Below, in pieces: positions 32,525 through 44,820 of a DNA stretch of 64,000 nt. How positions within the stretch are numbered: position 1 is the first letter of the stretch; each line of letters begins with the position of its first letter. The position numbers and the translations under genes are program-made. Under the pieces are notes generated by a model. It was given only the letters and a program-made list of their open reading frames with translations. It did no database searches and was not told where the DNA came from. This DNA is from Paragyromitra xinjiangensis (lineage: Eukaryota > Ascomycota > Pezizomycetes > Pezizales > Discinaceae): contig JBCAMK010000001.1 in the NCBI GenBank assembly GCA_038503065.1, positions 2,418,001-2,482,000 of the forward strand, given 5' to 3'.

Positions 32525-33781
32525 CTAATCCTCAATAACTCCTGCCCCCTCCATCGTCTCTTTCAAACCACCCACCAATGGCCTCCTCTCCTCATCCTCC
32601 TCCCATACCTTTCTTTCCTCATTCCTTTCCTCGGTTCTCCCCGTCGGCTTCCCCTCACCATTAGCTCTGGGGCCAGCAGACAGTGTGCCATATTCAGTTT
32701 CGACAGCACGGTGAGTAGGCGTGCTAGAGCGATAGAGAACGTAGTGCTGCGTGATAAAGACGCTATCAAACAGGATCGAAATCTGCGAGAGAAAGAATTT
32801 CACCGGATTTCCAGTAAGACCAGACCAGTCATCTAACAATCCGTTAGCATTTATGCGCATAAAAAAAAAGCTATGCAAGCGTTGCATAAACCCCCAAGCG
32901 AAGCATCCCCAAAATACAAGAAAAAAACACTCACCCTGCATACTCGAGTCCAAAAGCAACTGTCCAAACGACAAAGCCCCTCCGGATAGATCCAGCAAGA
33001 TATTCTCAATCGACCATCCTGTCGTCGCTTTGCGCTCATAGTTGAGTAGTGCCTGCGGAACATACTTTACGATCGAGATGGCGATCTTGACGTACTGCAG
33101 GACGTAGACCTGCATGTTAAGGTCGATCAGTCAAATGAGCCTCTCCCCTTTTTTTTATCGCGTAACCCACGATGCAACAACCCACGGAGTCGGGATTCAA
33201 GCCACACGAGCTAGTAACAAAAATGACATACCACGTCGATCCATTCCCAAGTTTCGGTGGATGCGAGCAAGACGGAGATCGTAACGGCAGAGACGCATCC
33301 TGCGATGAAGAATCGCATAGGCCGTGAGAGACGCTGTGTTGTGTCTCGGCTATATCCCCAAAGGTAGAACTGGGAGAATGTGACGATGGTAAGGACCGTT
33401 GCGTGTGCCTGAATCACAAACGGCGCTATTAGCCTTTTCTCGCTATCTACCTCTGCGAGATGGCAGACTTACGGCGAACGCTAAATCGTTCCATCTGACC
33501 GTTGGTTCGGGACTTAACGGGTGACGCTTCGCATACTGTTCGCGCACGGCGGGGGAGAACATCAACAGCGTGGAGGAAACGGTGTAGCAGGCGAAACCGA
33601 GGATGTTGGCTGCAAAGAAGTCGAGTGCGAGACCAGTGACGGACTTGCGACGGTAGTTGATTACGAGCTGCGGGTAGAAGGAGATCCCCCAGCAGAAGAA
33701 GTAGGACCAGCCCAAGAGACGAGAGAAGGCACGGGCGAACTCATGGGCTTGGTCTGGTGAGGGAGAGAGTGGGAGATACAT
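32525..33781 (-). CDS. Cystinosin-like PQ-loop lysosomal/vacuolar transporter
   Basis: A 322-residue seven-helix protein of the cystinosin (CTNS/Ers1) family, which exports cystine from lysosomes or vacuoles with protons. Exons: 33781-33473, 33408-33232, 33109-32935 and 32832-32525. Two PQ-loops are clear: ISFYPQLVINYRRKSVTGLA and VKYVPQALLNYERKATTGWS. Between and after them are helices including FAANILGFACYTVSSTLLMF, and DDWSGLTGNPVKFFLSQISI leads into the last helix ending ITQHYVLYR. The cytosolic tail of about 75 residues is Arg/Glu-rich. Phase-0 introns fall after WNDLAFA and WEWIDV. Confidence 0.92.
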
Positions 33782-34867
33782 TTTTGGTGTGATTTTATGG
33801 ATATGGGATATTTCTATGGGAGAGAAGGGATGGGAGTTTTACGGGGGGATTTGGAGCTATTTCATGCTCTGACGGTGTTTGGCTTTATGAGGACGGTTTG
33901 TTTCATTTTGGTCATCTTAGTCGTGTTTGCCAGGGCCCCCCTAGCTTTGTCAAGGCTGTAGACTCGTTCCGCTGGCCCTCTGGGGGCGGAAAGCAGTGTC
34001 AGGAGCAGTGTCAGCAGTACAGGAGCAGACGGTTAAGTCAGTTTGGCTGATGAGCACGTCATTCGTGCCAGGCGTCACAGTGTTTTTCTGTTTTGGTTTC
34101 TTTTTAAGCCGCGGTCCGACATCTGGGGCTTCGTGGTGGGGGCGAGTGGGAATGAAAACGGGGCTGGCCAGATAAGAATGTGTTTTTGCATAATTACTTG
34201 GATGAGTGGTGAGAGAAGCGCTTTCTGGTTAGTCAACAGCAACCCAGGTAGAGTACCTCGAAACCATCACGGTACAGCTGAGTTGCGCATAGCCTCTGCA
34301 TACCGTATGCCCTGGTCTCATGTATATGTGACGTCTCTTGCGTGAATTTATTACTCCAGAGAACAGAGACTGCTGTCCTGGATGGACGGAGCCAAACAGC
34401 CAACCAGGGCCGTCCTGCGTAGATCCTCAGACTCTGCAAACAATCCCCAGCTCCAGCTCTCCCGCAATAAGGTTACGGGCATTGTCGCACATCCACACCT
34501 AAGCGGTGATGATCTGCCGCGCCCGCAGCCGCCCCTCCCGCCAAGCGCTGATTGGTCAGCTCCTGCATTCCTAATCTGATCTAATCTCTTGGCACAATCA
34601 GATAAGCGTCGCGACCTCAACCTCTGCAGACCTATTTCCCATACCAGACCCTACACTCCCCCCCTCAGCCAGTAATACCTCACACCCCCCCCCCGAAAAT
34701 CATACAGACTCTACAGTCTGTTTCTCACCAATCAGTCATACCCCCTCCTATACTGTGCAATCCCTCTCTAACGCGTGAAGCCCCCCCCCAGTACTATGCT
34801 ATAACGCCCCCCCCCCCAAAACCCCCGACACAACAACCTCCCCCCTCCGACAGATACACACCCCCGA
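33782..34867. promoter_or_regulatory. Divergent intergenic of cystinosin-like gene and NTO1
   Basis: 1.1 kb between the two start codons. The NTO1-proximal 200 bases are extremely C-rich, with uninterrupted C-runs near 34685-34694, 34771-34779 and 34806-34817. No ORF in it looks real. Confidence 0.55.
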
Positions 34868-37800
34868 ATGGCACCATCCCCTAGTTCCGGACGCACCCCC
34901 TCGACTCGTGGTCGTGGTAGAGGTCGTCCTCGACTCCGCGGACGTGCAAACTCGCTCCTCTCCGGCCGTAGACGCTCCTCCACTGCAGCCTTGCAGACCA
35001 CACCAGAGTCTTACACGCCAACAGGCCGGCGCCGACCCGTCTATCAAAATGGCTACAGACCCGGTGGGGCCGGCGGCGGTGGTCGCTATATTGACCATGC
35101 CACGGGTGCGGTGGTCCCTGCAAACGTGTACAATGCCAGTGGCGCGCCTGGGTCTGCCAGGGGCGAAGGTAGGAGGAGGCCTCCGGCGACACCGACTGCT
35201 ATGAGTGCTGGGAATGACGGCGTGTATAAGCCGCGGGAGGAAAAGAGTTATATGGAGTTTCACCCGGGGCTGGATGTGGCACAGGTGTTGGAGGTCTTTT
35301 CGGCGGAGGATGTGGATGGGCCGAATTATAAACCGCCGGTGGTGGTGGTGGAGAAGAGTGTGAAGATTGTGGATGTGAAGGAGGAGATGGAGCCGGTGGG
35401 GAGTGTGAGGGATATGGTGGAGTCTAAGCAATGGGCTTCGCATCATGATGAGGATACTGGCGAGCATCATAGGATGTTGGAACCTATATTGGGTTCACCG
35501 GTTGCTGCGTATTCACCTGCGTTGAATGGAACTCTGTCTACGGCCTCTATGAATGATGGAGATATAGATATGGAGGATATTGAAGATATAAACGACACAC
35601 CAATTCTCATACTCACCACTCCGGGTATCGACAAACCTCTATCTTACCATACTACCCCAATCATCGCCATTGACCCCGCACTGGCCGCCCTCACACCACC
35701 GCCCCCGCTAGCTGAACTATCTCCTCCAATTCCTATCGACCCAGCCCTCGACCACCTCGCACAAACACACACACCAGCCATTACACCAACTGAAGAGAAC
35801 CAACATCTCCCGCCTACCACCCCAGCACCATCCACCCGACCCTCCCGACGAGGCGACGACGGCCCCACTCTCGCCTCTCTCCGTGCCCACCGTTCCAACG
35901 CCGGCAAACCCCCTTCCCGGCCTGTCCCACTCAGCACCGTCCGCCGTCCCCGCCCTACCCGAGACGCCCAACCCTTCGAAGGCGAAAAACTCAACCTCCT
36001 CAAACCTTCCTACCGCAAGATCCTCCCATTCCAATTCTCCGAATTCGCCTGGTCATCATCCGTTGGCTCCACCGGTCCATACGGCCTCAACAACCCACCG
36101 CGGTCCTACACCACCCCTACAACAAACAATAAAGCCGTTGACCCCACTATGCTCGAAATCGGATACCAGCAAACCTCGCTATATACTCGGCCTCCCACCT
36201 TTCTCCGGGATAAACCAGATCCTGGCATCGATGAGGAACTCGGCGCTCTAGACACCCTCGACCGCGTTGAATACGATATGGACGAGCAGGATGATAAGTG
36301 GTTGACTATGCACAACTCCCACCGCATGCTGCTCGAGATTGCGCCTGTCACCCGCGAGGTGTTCGAGATCACCATGACGAAGATCGAGAAGGAGTGGGTG
36401 GCGCTGGAGAAGAAGATCCCAAAGACTATTGTGAAGCCGCACGGCGCGGGGTATTCGAGTAGTCGGCGTCGGCGAGGCGGCGGGGAAGATGGTGTGGATG
36501 GAGAGGAGGAGGAGGGGAGTGAGGATAGTAAGTGTGCGATTTGTGATGATGGCGAGTGCGAGAATAGTAATGCGATTGTGTTTTGTGATGGGTGTAATTT
36601 GGCGGTACATCAGGAGTGTTATGGCGTGCCGTATATTCCAGAGGGTCAGTGGCTTTGTAGGAAGTGTTTGACGATTCCGAGACAGACTGCGGTGAGTTTA
36701 TTCTCTCTCTTGTTTGTGTGGGTTAGGGTAGTGCTGATGGGGTGAAGCATTGTATCTTTTGCCCGAATACCGATGGTGCGTTTAAGCAGACTACAACAAC
36801 ACGATGGTCTCATCTGCTCTGTGCGATCTGGATTCCGGAGGTACGGTTGGCAAATCCAGCCTACATGGAGCCAGTAGATGGTATGGAGCTGGTACCAAAA
36901 TCACGATGGAGACTGGTAAGCCACATCCTCTAATGAACCTTATGGCCACTCTAACTCTAGCAGACCTGCTACATCTGCAAACAAAAAATGGGCGCCTGCA
37001 TCCAATGCAGCAACAAATCCTGCTTCATCGCATTCCACGTAACCTGCGGCCGTCGGGCCCGTCTCCACATGAAGATGAAAAACACCTCCGGCCCCGGAGC
37101 CCAACTCGAAGCCTCCGGTCTCAAAGCCTACTGCGACAAACACGTTCCAGCCGACTGGCGCCGCGAGAACGACGTCGACGACGCCGTAACCGACGCTATG
37201 GACTTCTACGCCGTAACCATGGCAGGACGCACCTGGGGGGACTCACAATCTGCCGCAATGGCCCTCCCAGACCCATCAGAGGAGCAAACACCCCCTGGTA
37301 TCCTCAACGGTGGGAACCTCCCGCGTGTGAACCTCACATTCGGGAATAAACGTAAGCGGGCGCCGGTAAACCCGAAGAGCGTGTGGAAACTGCCTAGTGG
37401 TGCGCCGGTGATCCCTAGCGTGATATATACCGCGGTGGTGGACTTCTTGGAACGCTTCAAGGTCCCGAATAAGAAGGAGTATGTCGCTGAGACGTGTAAG
37501 TACTGGACGCTAAAGCGGGAGGCGAGACGTGGTGCGAGCTTGTTGAAGAGGCTGCAGTTGCAGATGAATAGCTTTACGAGTGTGGAGGTGGCGAGGAAGA
37601 ATTATGCTGGTATGGGACATACGCAGGGGACTAAGAAGTTGGAGAGGAGGAAGGCGTTTGCAGGGGTGTTGATGGGTGATTTGAAGAGGTTGGAGGGAGT
37701 CGGACGGGTGATGGAGGAGAGGGGGAGGATGAGAGCGTTGGATGTGGAGGCGTTGGCTGGGTTGGTGGATCGTGTTTGGTTTCCTGAGTGTGTGCTTATG

Positions 37801-39452
37801 AGGGAGGTTTTGGAGAAGGTGGAAAGGTATGTTTATGATGAAGTGGTGGGGTTTGGATTGTGGGCTGATTTGGGTGTAGTTTTGATGAGCAGTGTGTGTT
37901 TAAACATGGGTTTACGCTGATTCGTGATCGGTTGGATCATCGTTTGTATCCAACTGTGGATACGTTCGCTATGGATATGACCTCGGTACTGAACTCGAAA
38001 CCTGAGGAGCCGGTGCTGGACTGGGAGATCAATCTACCATCCTACACTGCTCCCATGCTGCTAATGAGCGCAGAGACGATCAATCGTAAAGACGAAGCGC
38101 TAGTCTCAAAGACAGCAGAAAGGCTACTAAAGCAGATGAAGCCACTGCTAGAAGAAGCAGAAGAGGCAGAGCGGGAGCTGAAAGAGAACCCGGCACCCAC
38201 TCCTAACGGAGAAGAAGTAAACATATTTGAGGGGCTGAAAACACATGGTGGCATAGACGAAATGGAAATCGACATCGGCCAAACCCCACCCATAATCAAC
38301 GGAAACGACACACCGAACGGCATGGCACTAGATGACAGTCACGGTAAGGGTGATGGTCTACCTGTTCAAGACCCGACTGAAGTTTCTTCCCCAGAGACGC
38401 CGAAACCCAACGGAGCAGCATCAGCGAATACCGATGCGTCAACGGTCACCGCGGGAACAACGGTACTGGGTTATTGGAGCGATGGACATCCACCATGGTA
38501 TATCAAAGACTTTGAGCCTAGTAGTCTAGCAGTTGTTGACCCGTATAGCAAAGCTACACCCACGCCGACACCCCGCGAGACGACCCCCGCGAACGAGACG
38601 GACGGACGTACTACGAACGGGTCACGGCCACCGGCCAAGCCACGTTCGCCAACCAAGTCACGTTCGCCCACCAAGCCAGCACCACGACCACGTGAAACCC
38701 TACGACAGGAGAAGGTTGTGGTGCCAGAGAAACAGATCACAGATGAGCCGACAACCCCGCAGACGCTTATGCCGCAGCGAACCGAAGTAGTTCCGAAGAC
38801 CCCGGAAGCCGCACCACCGACGAAGCCTGAGCATATCTCACCAGCGCAGACTGGCCTCCCGACGGTCAGTGTGCAGAAACCGTCTGTTGAACCGAAGGCT
38901 GTCGAGAAGACGGAATTGGACTTTGTAGATACAGAGGACTTAATGAGCGGGTATCGGCTTAAGGATCTTCCCTCGCCGCTTGGAACAATCGATGGGTCGA
39001 ATGCGACACCGCCGGAACATGAGGAGGTGCAGAAGACGGATGTTGAGTTGCCTACTCCGGCAGACCTCCCGGCGCCGTCGAACCCGCTTGCTACGGTGGT
39101 CGCGAATGGTGTTGTGGATCATGATAATACGAGTGTGCTTTCTGACCCGCCGGATGATGATGAGGATGTAGATGCTGAGGGGTCGACAGAGAGTGAACCG
39201 GCGATGGACAGGATGGATGTTGATGATGAGGACCTGGATGCGGAAGGGGAGCCAGATGTGGATATAGTAGGTTCGGAGGTGGGGGGTTTGAAGGAATCGG
39301 GGGAGGGCTCGCCGGGGAGTAGTTCTGGGGGCTCGGGGAGGAAAAGTAGGAAAGGGATGGTATTTGCAAGACAAAGTAATGGGAGGTTTGGGCCTATGAA
39401 GAATGGCGGGGGAGGCAGTGGTAGGGGGAGAGGGAGGAAGAAGAAGTGGTGA
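34868..39452 (+). CDS. NTO1: NTO1-like PHD-finger protein of a NuA3-type acetyltransferase complex
   Basis: A 1482-residue BRPF/Nto1-type scaffold that links a MYST acetyltransferase to histone H3. Four exons: 34868-36691, 36727-36915, 36964-37826 and 37880-39452. Order: a basic N-terminus with AT-hook-like GRGRGRPRLRGR; a low-complexity region; an enhancer-of-polycomb-like segment (ILPFQFSEFAWSSS, then DTLDRVEYDMDEQDDKWL) at about 380-510; PHD1 (CAICDDGECENSNAIVFCDG, CNLAVHQECYGVPYIPEGQW) at 555-605; and an extended PHD (HCIFCPNTDGAF, WSHLLCAIW, CYICKQKMGACIQC, FHVTCGRRA) at 615-730. A helical region follows. The C-terminal 450 residues are Pro/Thr/acid-rich and disordered, ending in a basic GRGRGRKKKW. 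A bromodomain is not obvious. Confidence 0.9.
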
Positions 39453-40443
39453 GGAAGTTCTATTCGGACGTGATAATGTTAATTATGGAAAACAGCAGAA
39501 GGGACTGGGGTTGTTACATTTTGTATTTTTATATTTTTTGGCACCTAACCTTGGTGTTTTCCCTTCCTTAGTCGAGCTGGATCGACGGGGCCGTATGCGC
39601 TGATGGAAGGCGCTCTTTCGTGGGGGATTTTTTTTCTTTCTCTATTTTTTTTTTCTTCTTACAATTGGGAATTAAGGGTTGGGTTTAGGTGTTCATTTGT
39701 TATACTTGTCTTTCTTGAGTACCGTGTGCTTAGTAGGAATACTCCTTTTCTTTTCTTCTTCTACTTACAAGGAATAGGGAATGGTGTTTTCATTGTTTTA
39801 TATACTTTTTTTTCTCTTCCTCCCTCTGGTTTGTTCTTATATACGTTCTTCCTCGATCTCTTCTTCCTGCATTTCTTCATTGGTCTCGTCCCGTTACAGG
39901 GCCTAGAGATTTCTCATGGATTCTCACTCGGAGGTGCGAGGGAACGGTGTAGTAAGCATGTGGTGGTATAATCTAAGTGTGATACGGATTATTTTTTAGG
40001 GGCACTATGTCATTGGGTCCTGTGTTGGTTCCTTGGATTATTATTATTATTGTCTTTCATGTATTGCATGGTATGGCTCGCTCAAGAAGACTGAATAATC
40101 AAATATGATTGACGAGAGATGATGCTACTTGTGTCTAGAAACTATCTTTGTGGAAGCACTGACATCGTGATTGGCTGTGGAAGAGTCCGCCCCGGGACTA
40201 CTAGTTGATCAATTAAAGATTAGAGAAATCTGACATATAGTACACCTGTATACGTAAATCCACGATGTGCTGGTGGTGCATTTTATGATCTACTAAAAAT
40301 AGGCGTCACGATGCACTGGTACAGAAATTCGTGCTAGAGACCGGTACATAACTACGTGCAACAACCCTCACCACCCTCATCCTTCCCATCCTCTATTTCG
40401 TTATTACTCTTGCAATAAAGCAGCATATATTCAGCCTAGGGAA

Positions 40444-40635
40444 ATGACTAAGCCCGTCCAAATACCCCCTCTCTCAGAGGTAGATCAACACCTCACCGCA
40501 ATCCAAGATCGCTTAGTTCATGTAATAGTGATTGCACAACCTTTCACTAGGAACCACAACCAACTTAACAGACGCCTCGACACTTTTGATAGACGTCATG
40601 ATACTTTTGAAAGCCAATTAGAAGAACTCAACTAG
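40444..40635 (+). pseudogene. Possible retroelement ORF remnant
   Basis: An open frame starting MTKPVQIPPLSEVDQHLTAI, with a near-repeat LNRRLDTFDRR-HDTFESQLE, stops at 40635. In a shifted frame after it, coding-like sequence continues (SSPDTNPTLNQRSRSD, then RPTSIEDSLEANRRDEYAK). Helical, charged sequence followed by a frameshift fits a decayed gag-like ORF, but no zinc knuckle is seen. Confidence 0.25.
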
Positions 40636-41545
40636 CATCCACCTATGCGGGGTCAAATTCAGAGGAAACTCCAGCCCTGACACTAATCCGACCCTAAACC
40701 AACGTTCTCGCTCTGACACAATACCCCTTCTTGCATATATCTCGGCGGCGAAACGCCCCACGAAACGCCCCACTTCCATTGAGGATTCTTTAGAAGCGAA
40801 CAGGCGAGATGAATACGCAAAATGCATATGCCGGTGGTGAGAACCGATCTCTGCTCAATACCCTTAGCCCCACCAGACATAACTCAAATAGGACTACTAA
40901 ACACCCAAATATTGCGGGTGGAACTCATCAGAAAATCACTGAAAGCGAAGCAACTTTTTCTAGGTCCTATCTACAATTTTAAAAAGTAAGAATCCCTCGG
41001 TATCTAAATCTCAGCATCATGATCCGCTGAACAGCGTCGATCAGTTCTATCGATTTCCTGGGCAAGGCAAAAATAAGGCATTTCTGCTAGACCCTCCCTA
41101 CTTACAGGGTGACCATTGACGGCAGCCACTCAGATATAATTATAACGAACACATCTAAATATCCACCTTGAGGCGCATGCCTACGATCGTACATGACGTT
41201 GCCCAACCATACTGCTCTATTGAGTATGCAAAAATGTATAAACACGACTTTCTCACAGACGATGAGGTTTCTCTTTCAAGCAAAAACTACCAAGCTACTG
41301 GGCCGAGCAGATGCTTCTAGACCAAACCCCCTATCCGTCAACAGCACCTATTCACTAGGTACCACCCATGAACAACTATAAATAGGCTGGGGCGAGGGAA
41401 GGGCGAATTTGGCAGACAAAACACTACGATAAGCGACTCGGAGTCCGTCAAGACCCCATTGAAGGGACCTCCTCGTCGTTGGTCTTGTACTTTGGGTGGC
41501 CGCCCGGGCACGTTGTTTCTGCAAGAGGGGATAGAGGGTACTTAA

Positions 41546-42068
41546 GGCGTGTTTGGAGAAACAGTGTTCAGAAATCTCGATTTCTACCGCTTGTGATTGC
41601 CGTGGATCAAATCGTGAGTGACTGAAATTATAGTTTCATCAACCAAACAGCAAGTTAAGCAGCTGATACTTTTTTCTCTTCCTCCCTCGCTATCACCAAG
41701 ACATGGTTCTATCCTCAGTTACCGTATTTTATCGTAAAACTACTATCAGATCTTTTCCCAGCATCAATTTGCCTTTTTAAGAGCTTTAGTAGATATTGAT
41801 CTTTGCTGTTGCCCCATGTGGCTTTCGTTTTACCAATTTTGGAGGCATCACAACGGCCCGGCAGGAGGCGACAGTGGTTAGAGTTAATGGTAACTGAAGA
41901 AAACAATTGGGGGTGGTCAATTCTACTTTTTCTAAATCACTACAATCATAGTTTTAGCGATCACAAATGGTCCACACCGAACGAAGAAATTTTTCATATA
42001 GTAATAATAGATCATGTCCGGGCCCTGGATTGCAATTAATAGTGGTTAAAATGCGACCCAAACAGGCC
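41546..42068. mobile_element. Possible hAT-type MITE
   Basis: The left end reads GGCGTGTTTGG and the right end, on the minus strand, GGCCTGTTTGG. Weaker inverted similarity continues inside (a GTGGATCA or GTGGACCA block, then GTGA and AAA-TAT words). No coding capacity. An 8-bp target duplication is not clear, so the exact ends are uncertain. Confidence 0.35.
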
Positions 42069-42145
42069 CTTGGTGGAGAGTCGTTGTACTAGTGCAGTTT
42101 TACCCCGTGCTAAGGCTTAGGGTATGTCGCCTATTTTGTCACTCT

Positions 42146-42730
42146 GTATATGTTCTGGCCCGTTTACCATATATGGCCTTTTACAAAGTGACCGGTACGC
42201 CCCGCAAACGGGTTAGCCCATTTACAAATGGAGCATCTTTGTAGATGGGCTGGCCCACCTTCAAAGAGTAATTTAAATCTAGCCCATATTCAAGGTCCCA
42301 ACCCAAAAATCATCGTGACCCTAGGTCTTCTCTAGGTTTTCCATACCAACACCACTCGATAAATCCAACTACTACTCATGACTACTACTCATAGCTATGA
42401 GTCTCCTTTATTTTAATATCATCACTTTACGTAGCTAACCAAATTGTAGCTATGCATGAAGGTTTTCATGCTGAATTACTTAGTACAGGATTTCTAGGCC
42501 CTACACCACCCCAATAGCTAAACCCTCCTGGCCGAGATAATAGCCATGGGTTTTGTGAAGATCTTGAAGCATCATGTTATCCTGGATGCTCCTAAGCGAG
42601 CCCACACACAAAAATTCTTTGTGAACAGACCACCCACTAGTCGCCCCATTTGCAAACCGGCTGACCTATTTATGTACTGGCTAGCCCATTTGTAAACGGG
42701 GTTTAATGACATACGGGCTGGAACATATAC
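42146..42730. repeat. Inverted-repeat element with internal palindromic motifs
   Basis: Outer arms are GTATATGTTCTGGCCCGT (42146-42163) and, on the minus strand from 42730, GTATATGTTCCAGCCCGT. Inside, variants of AGCCCATTTRTAAACGGG recur near 42208, 42255, 42646 and 42690 in both orientations. No ORF is present. Confidence 0.6.
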
Positions 42731-43268
42731 ATCACGCCAAATCGGGGACGAGCCGAACGGCTCGAAACTCCCATAATAATTTTATAACAGGAAAGCAACT
42801 GCTGTTCGCGTTGTGGTGGAAGAAACGGCGGGTAGTCACGTGGCAGGATTAGGAGACATTTTTTTTAATGCTTTGCATGCTCTGCTATTCAGCGAGTCAT
42901 CTACGTATCACATGTAATATTCTTTTTCTATTCTTCTGTATCATACTGTTTTGGAGGCGGGCGCCTTTGCCTTGCCTATTCGTTAGGATATACCCATTCA
43001 GTTTGCTCTCGATATATCGATGTAGCTTATAACCTATATAGTGACATGGGCCCAGGATTCAGGATCCTAGCGAAGCCTTCGGTAGTGAAGATTAGCCAAA
43101 GAACATCACTCGCTTATCCCCGCTTCCACAATACTGTAGTCCTAATAAGGACCGTGGGCCCAATATCCTTGCTCCATGCTTAATATTTAGTTGGACCATC
43201 CTTGAATATTCAAGTGTACTAATATTTAGCTTCACCAGCATCCCCACAACTACAACCCCTCGTTCCCC

Positions 43269-44096
43269 ATGGATAACGATAAAGACAACATCGCGTCCCT
43301 CCACAACGAGATCGCAGACCTAGAAACCCGCCTCAAACAAGCACGATCCAAACTCCCCACAACTCCAACCCCCCCACCAACCGCAACCCACTTCCTCCTC
43401 CTACTCTCAGACTCCGCCCTCCCCCTAGGCTCATTCGCCTTCTCCTCCGGCCTCGAATCCTACATCGCCCACCAACATGGCCAACGTCCCCACCCCCGTC
43501 ACTCAGTCGAGCGCTTCCTCCGTCTATCCCTCCACTCCCTCAGCGCCAGCACCCTCCCATTCGTAATCGCAGCCCACAAGAACCCTACCTCCTCCCCTCT
43601 CCTCGACGACACATTCGACGCATCCACCACCTGCTCCGTCGCGCGGCGTGCTAGCATCTCACAGGGCCGTGCGCTCCTAAGCGTCTTTGAGAAATCCTTC
43701 TCCGCCTCTCTATCCGCCTCCCCGCTAGATAAGGAAGCTTTCGAAGCATACCGTCTTTCGCTTCGCGCTAGCATTATCGAAGATCGCTCCAGCGGGCATT
43801 TTGGTGTTGCTTGGGGATTAGTCTGTAGGGTTTGTGGATTGGACTTGGAGGCGACTTGTTATTTGTTCTTGTTCAACCATGCGAAGGCTACGTTGTCTGC
43901 GGCTGTTAGACAGAGTTTGATAGGGCCGTATCAAGGACAAGCTTTATTGGCTGCGGAGTCGACGAGGGAGTGTATAAAGAGTGGGTTAGAGTTGGGGAGA
44001 GGGATTAGTGTCGATGAGGCTGGCCAAATGGTGCCTACGTTTGATATCTATCAGGGTCGTCATGAGTTGCTTTATTCTCGTGTATTCAACTCTTGA
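43269..44096 (+). CDS. Urease accessory protein UreF
   Basis: A single-exon, 275-residue chaperone that works with UreD/UreH and UreG to load nickel into urease. After a short N-terminal coiled-coil (IADLETRLKQARSK) and a Pro/Thr linker come the family motifs: LLLLSDSALPLGSFAFSSGL at about 45-65, SISQGRALLSVFEKSF, SGHFGVAWGLVCRVCGL at about 170-185, and YLFLFNHAKATLSAAVRQSL near 205-225. The end (GQMVPTFDIYQGRHELLYSR) is conserved, including the terminal SRVFNS. Length is normal for fungi. Urease and the other accessory genes are not in the window. Convergent with YTA7. Confidence 0.95.
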   Translation: MDNDKDNIASLHNEIADLETRLKQARSKLPTTPTPPPTATHFLLLLSDSALPLGSFAFSSGLESYIAHQHGQRPHPRHSVERFLRLSLHSLSASTLPFVIAAHKNPTSSPLLDDTFDASTTCSVARRASISQGRALLSVFEKSFSASLSASPLDKEAFEAYRLSLRASIIEDRSSGHFGVAWGLVCRVCGLDLEATCYLFLFNHAKATLSAAVRQSLIGPYQGQALLAAESTRECIKSGLELGRGISVDEAGQMVPTFDIYQGRHELLYSRVFNS

Positions 44097-44820
44097 AATA
44101 GTTGTAGCAAGAAAGTTCGTACTATCAACCACCAATGAGACTCCACCATGTGAATATTACTGTCTCAGAACACTAGGCAGCGCTAACAAACAGCCACATC
44201 TCAACAGAAAAAAAAAGTATCCATTTCTTTTTCTTCCTCGTACGCTAATCGCTATAGTACACCTACGTACACCAACAAAAATACCCAATACTAACAGCCT
44301 TATTCATCACCCAGTTAATTACTCGTTCAAAGTAAAAAGGAAAGCAGAGAATTGAAAAAGTGAATACATCTCCACTTCCCCCGTCCCACCTACGACCAAT
44401 AATTCCAGCGAAAAAAAATCCCAATACACTCCAACAATAAGGTAAGGACATAAGGATTGAGGTACCAAGTAAACGAGAGAAAAAAGAGAAGATATGTAAT
44501 AGGGAAAATGGACATAGATACCAATACACAATAGGGCGACTTCCTTTTAGTATGAGAATTATTGAATACCCCCCTTCCCTCCCATCCTGCGTCCCGCACA
44601 TTCGTTTCTTTCCTACCAGTTCGCCACAGAAGTGTACGAAAGAAAAAAAGGCAGTCAAGAAATAAAGAAAAATAAAGCGCAAACCGACCCTCTACCACGC
44701 TCTAGGAGAATGAAACTAAGTGAAAGTAAACAAGAAAAAGCCCATATAAAAAAAAATCAAAATTTCCCAAACCTTGAATAAAAGAAGGAACCCTTCAAGC
44801 GTAAAGAGACTTGACTGATT
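44097..44820. other. Convergent intergenic, UreF and YTA7 3' flanks
   Basis: 724 bp between the stop codons. The plus strand is A- and C-rich with poly-A and poly-T words, as expected of facing 3' UTRs. The open frames here are not credible genes. Confidence 0.5.

Larger units (their letters stand above)
39453..43268. other. Gene desert with repeat elements
   Basis: 3.8 kb with no intact gene. The left edge is T-rich NTO1 3' flank. A gag-like ORF remnant lies near 40444, and two inverted-repeat elements lie at 41546-42068 and 42146-42730. The rest is AT-rich and stop-filled. Confidence 0.5.
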
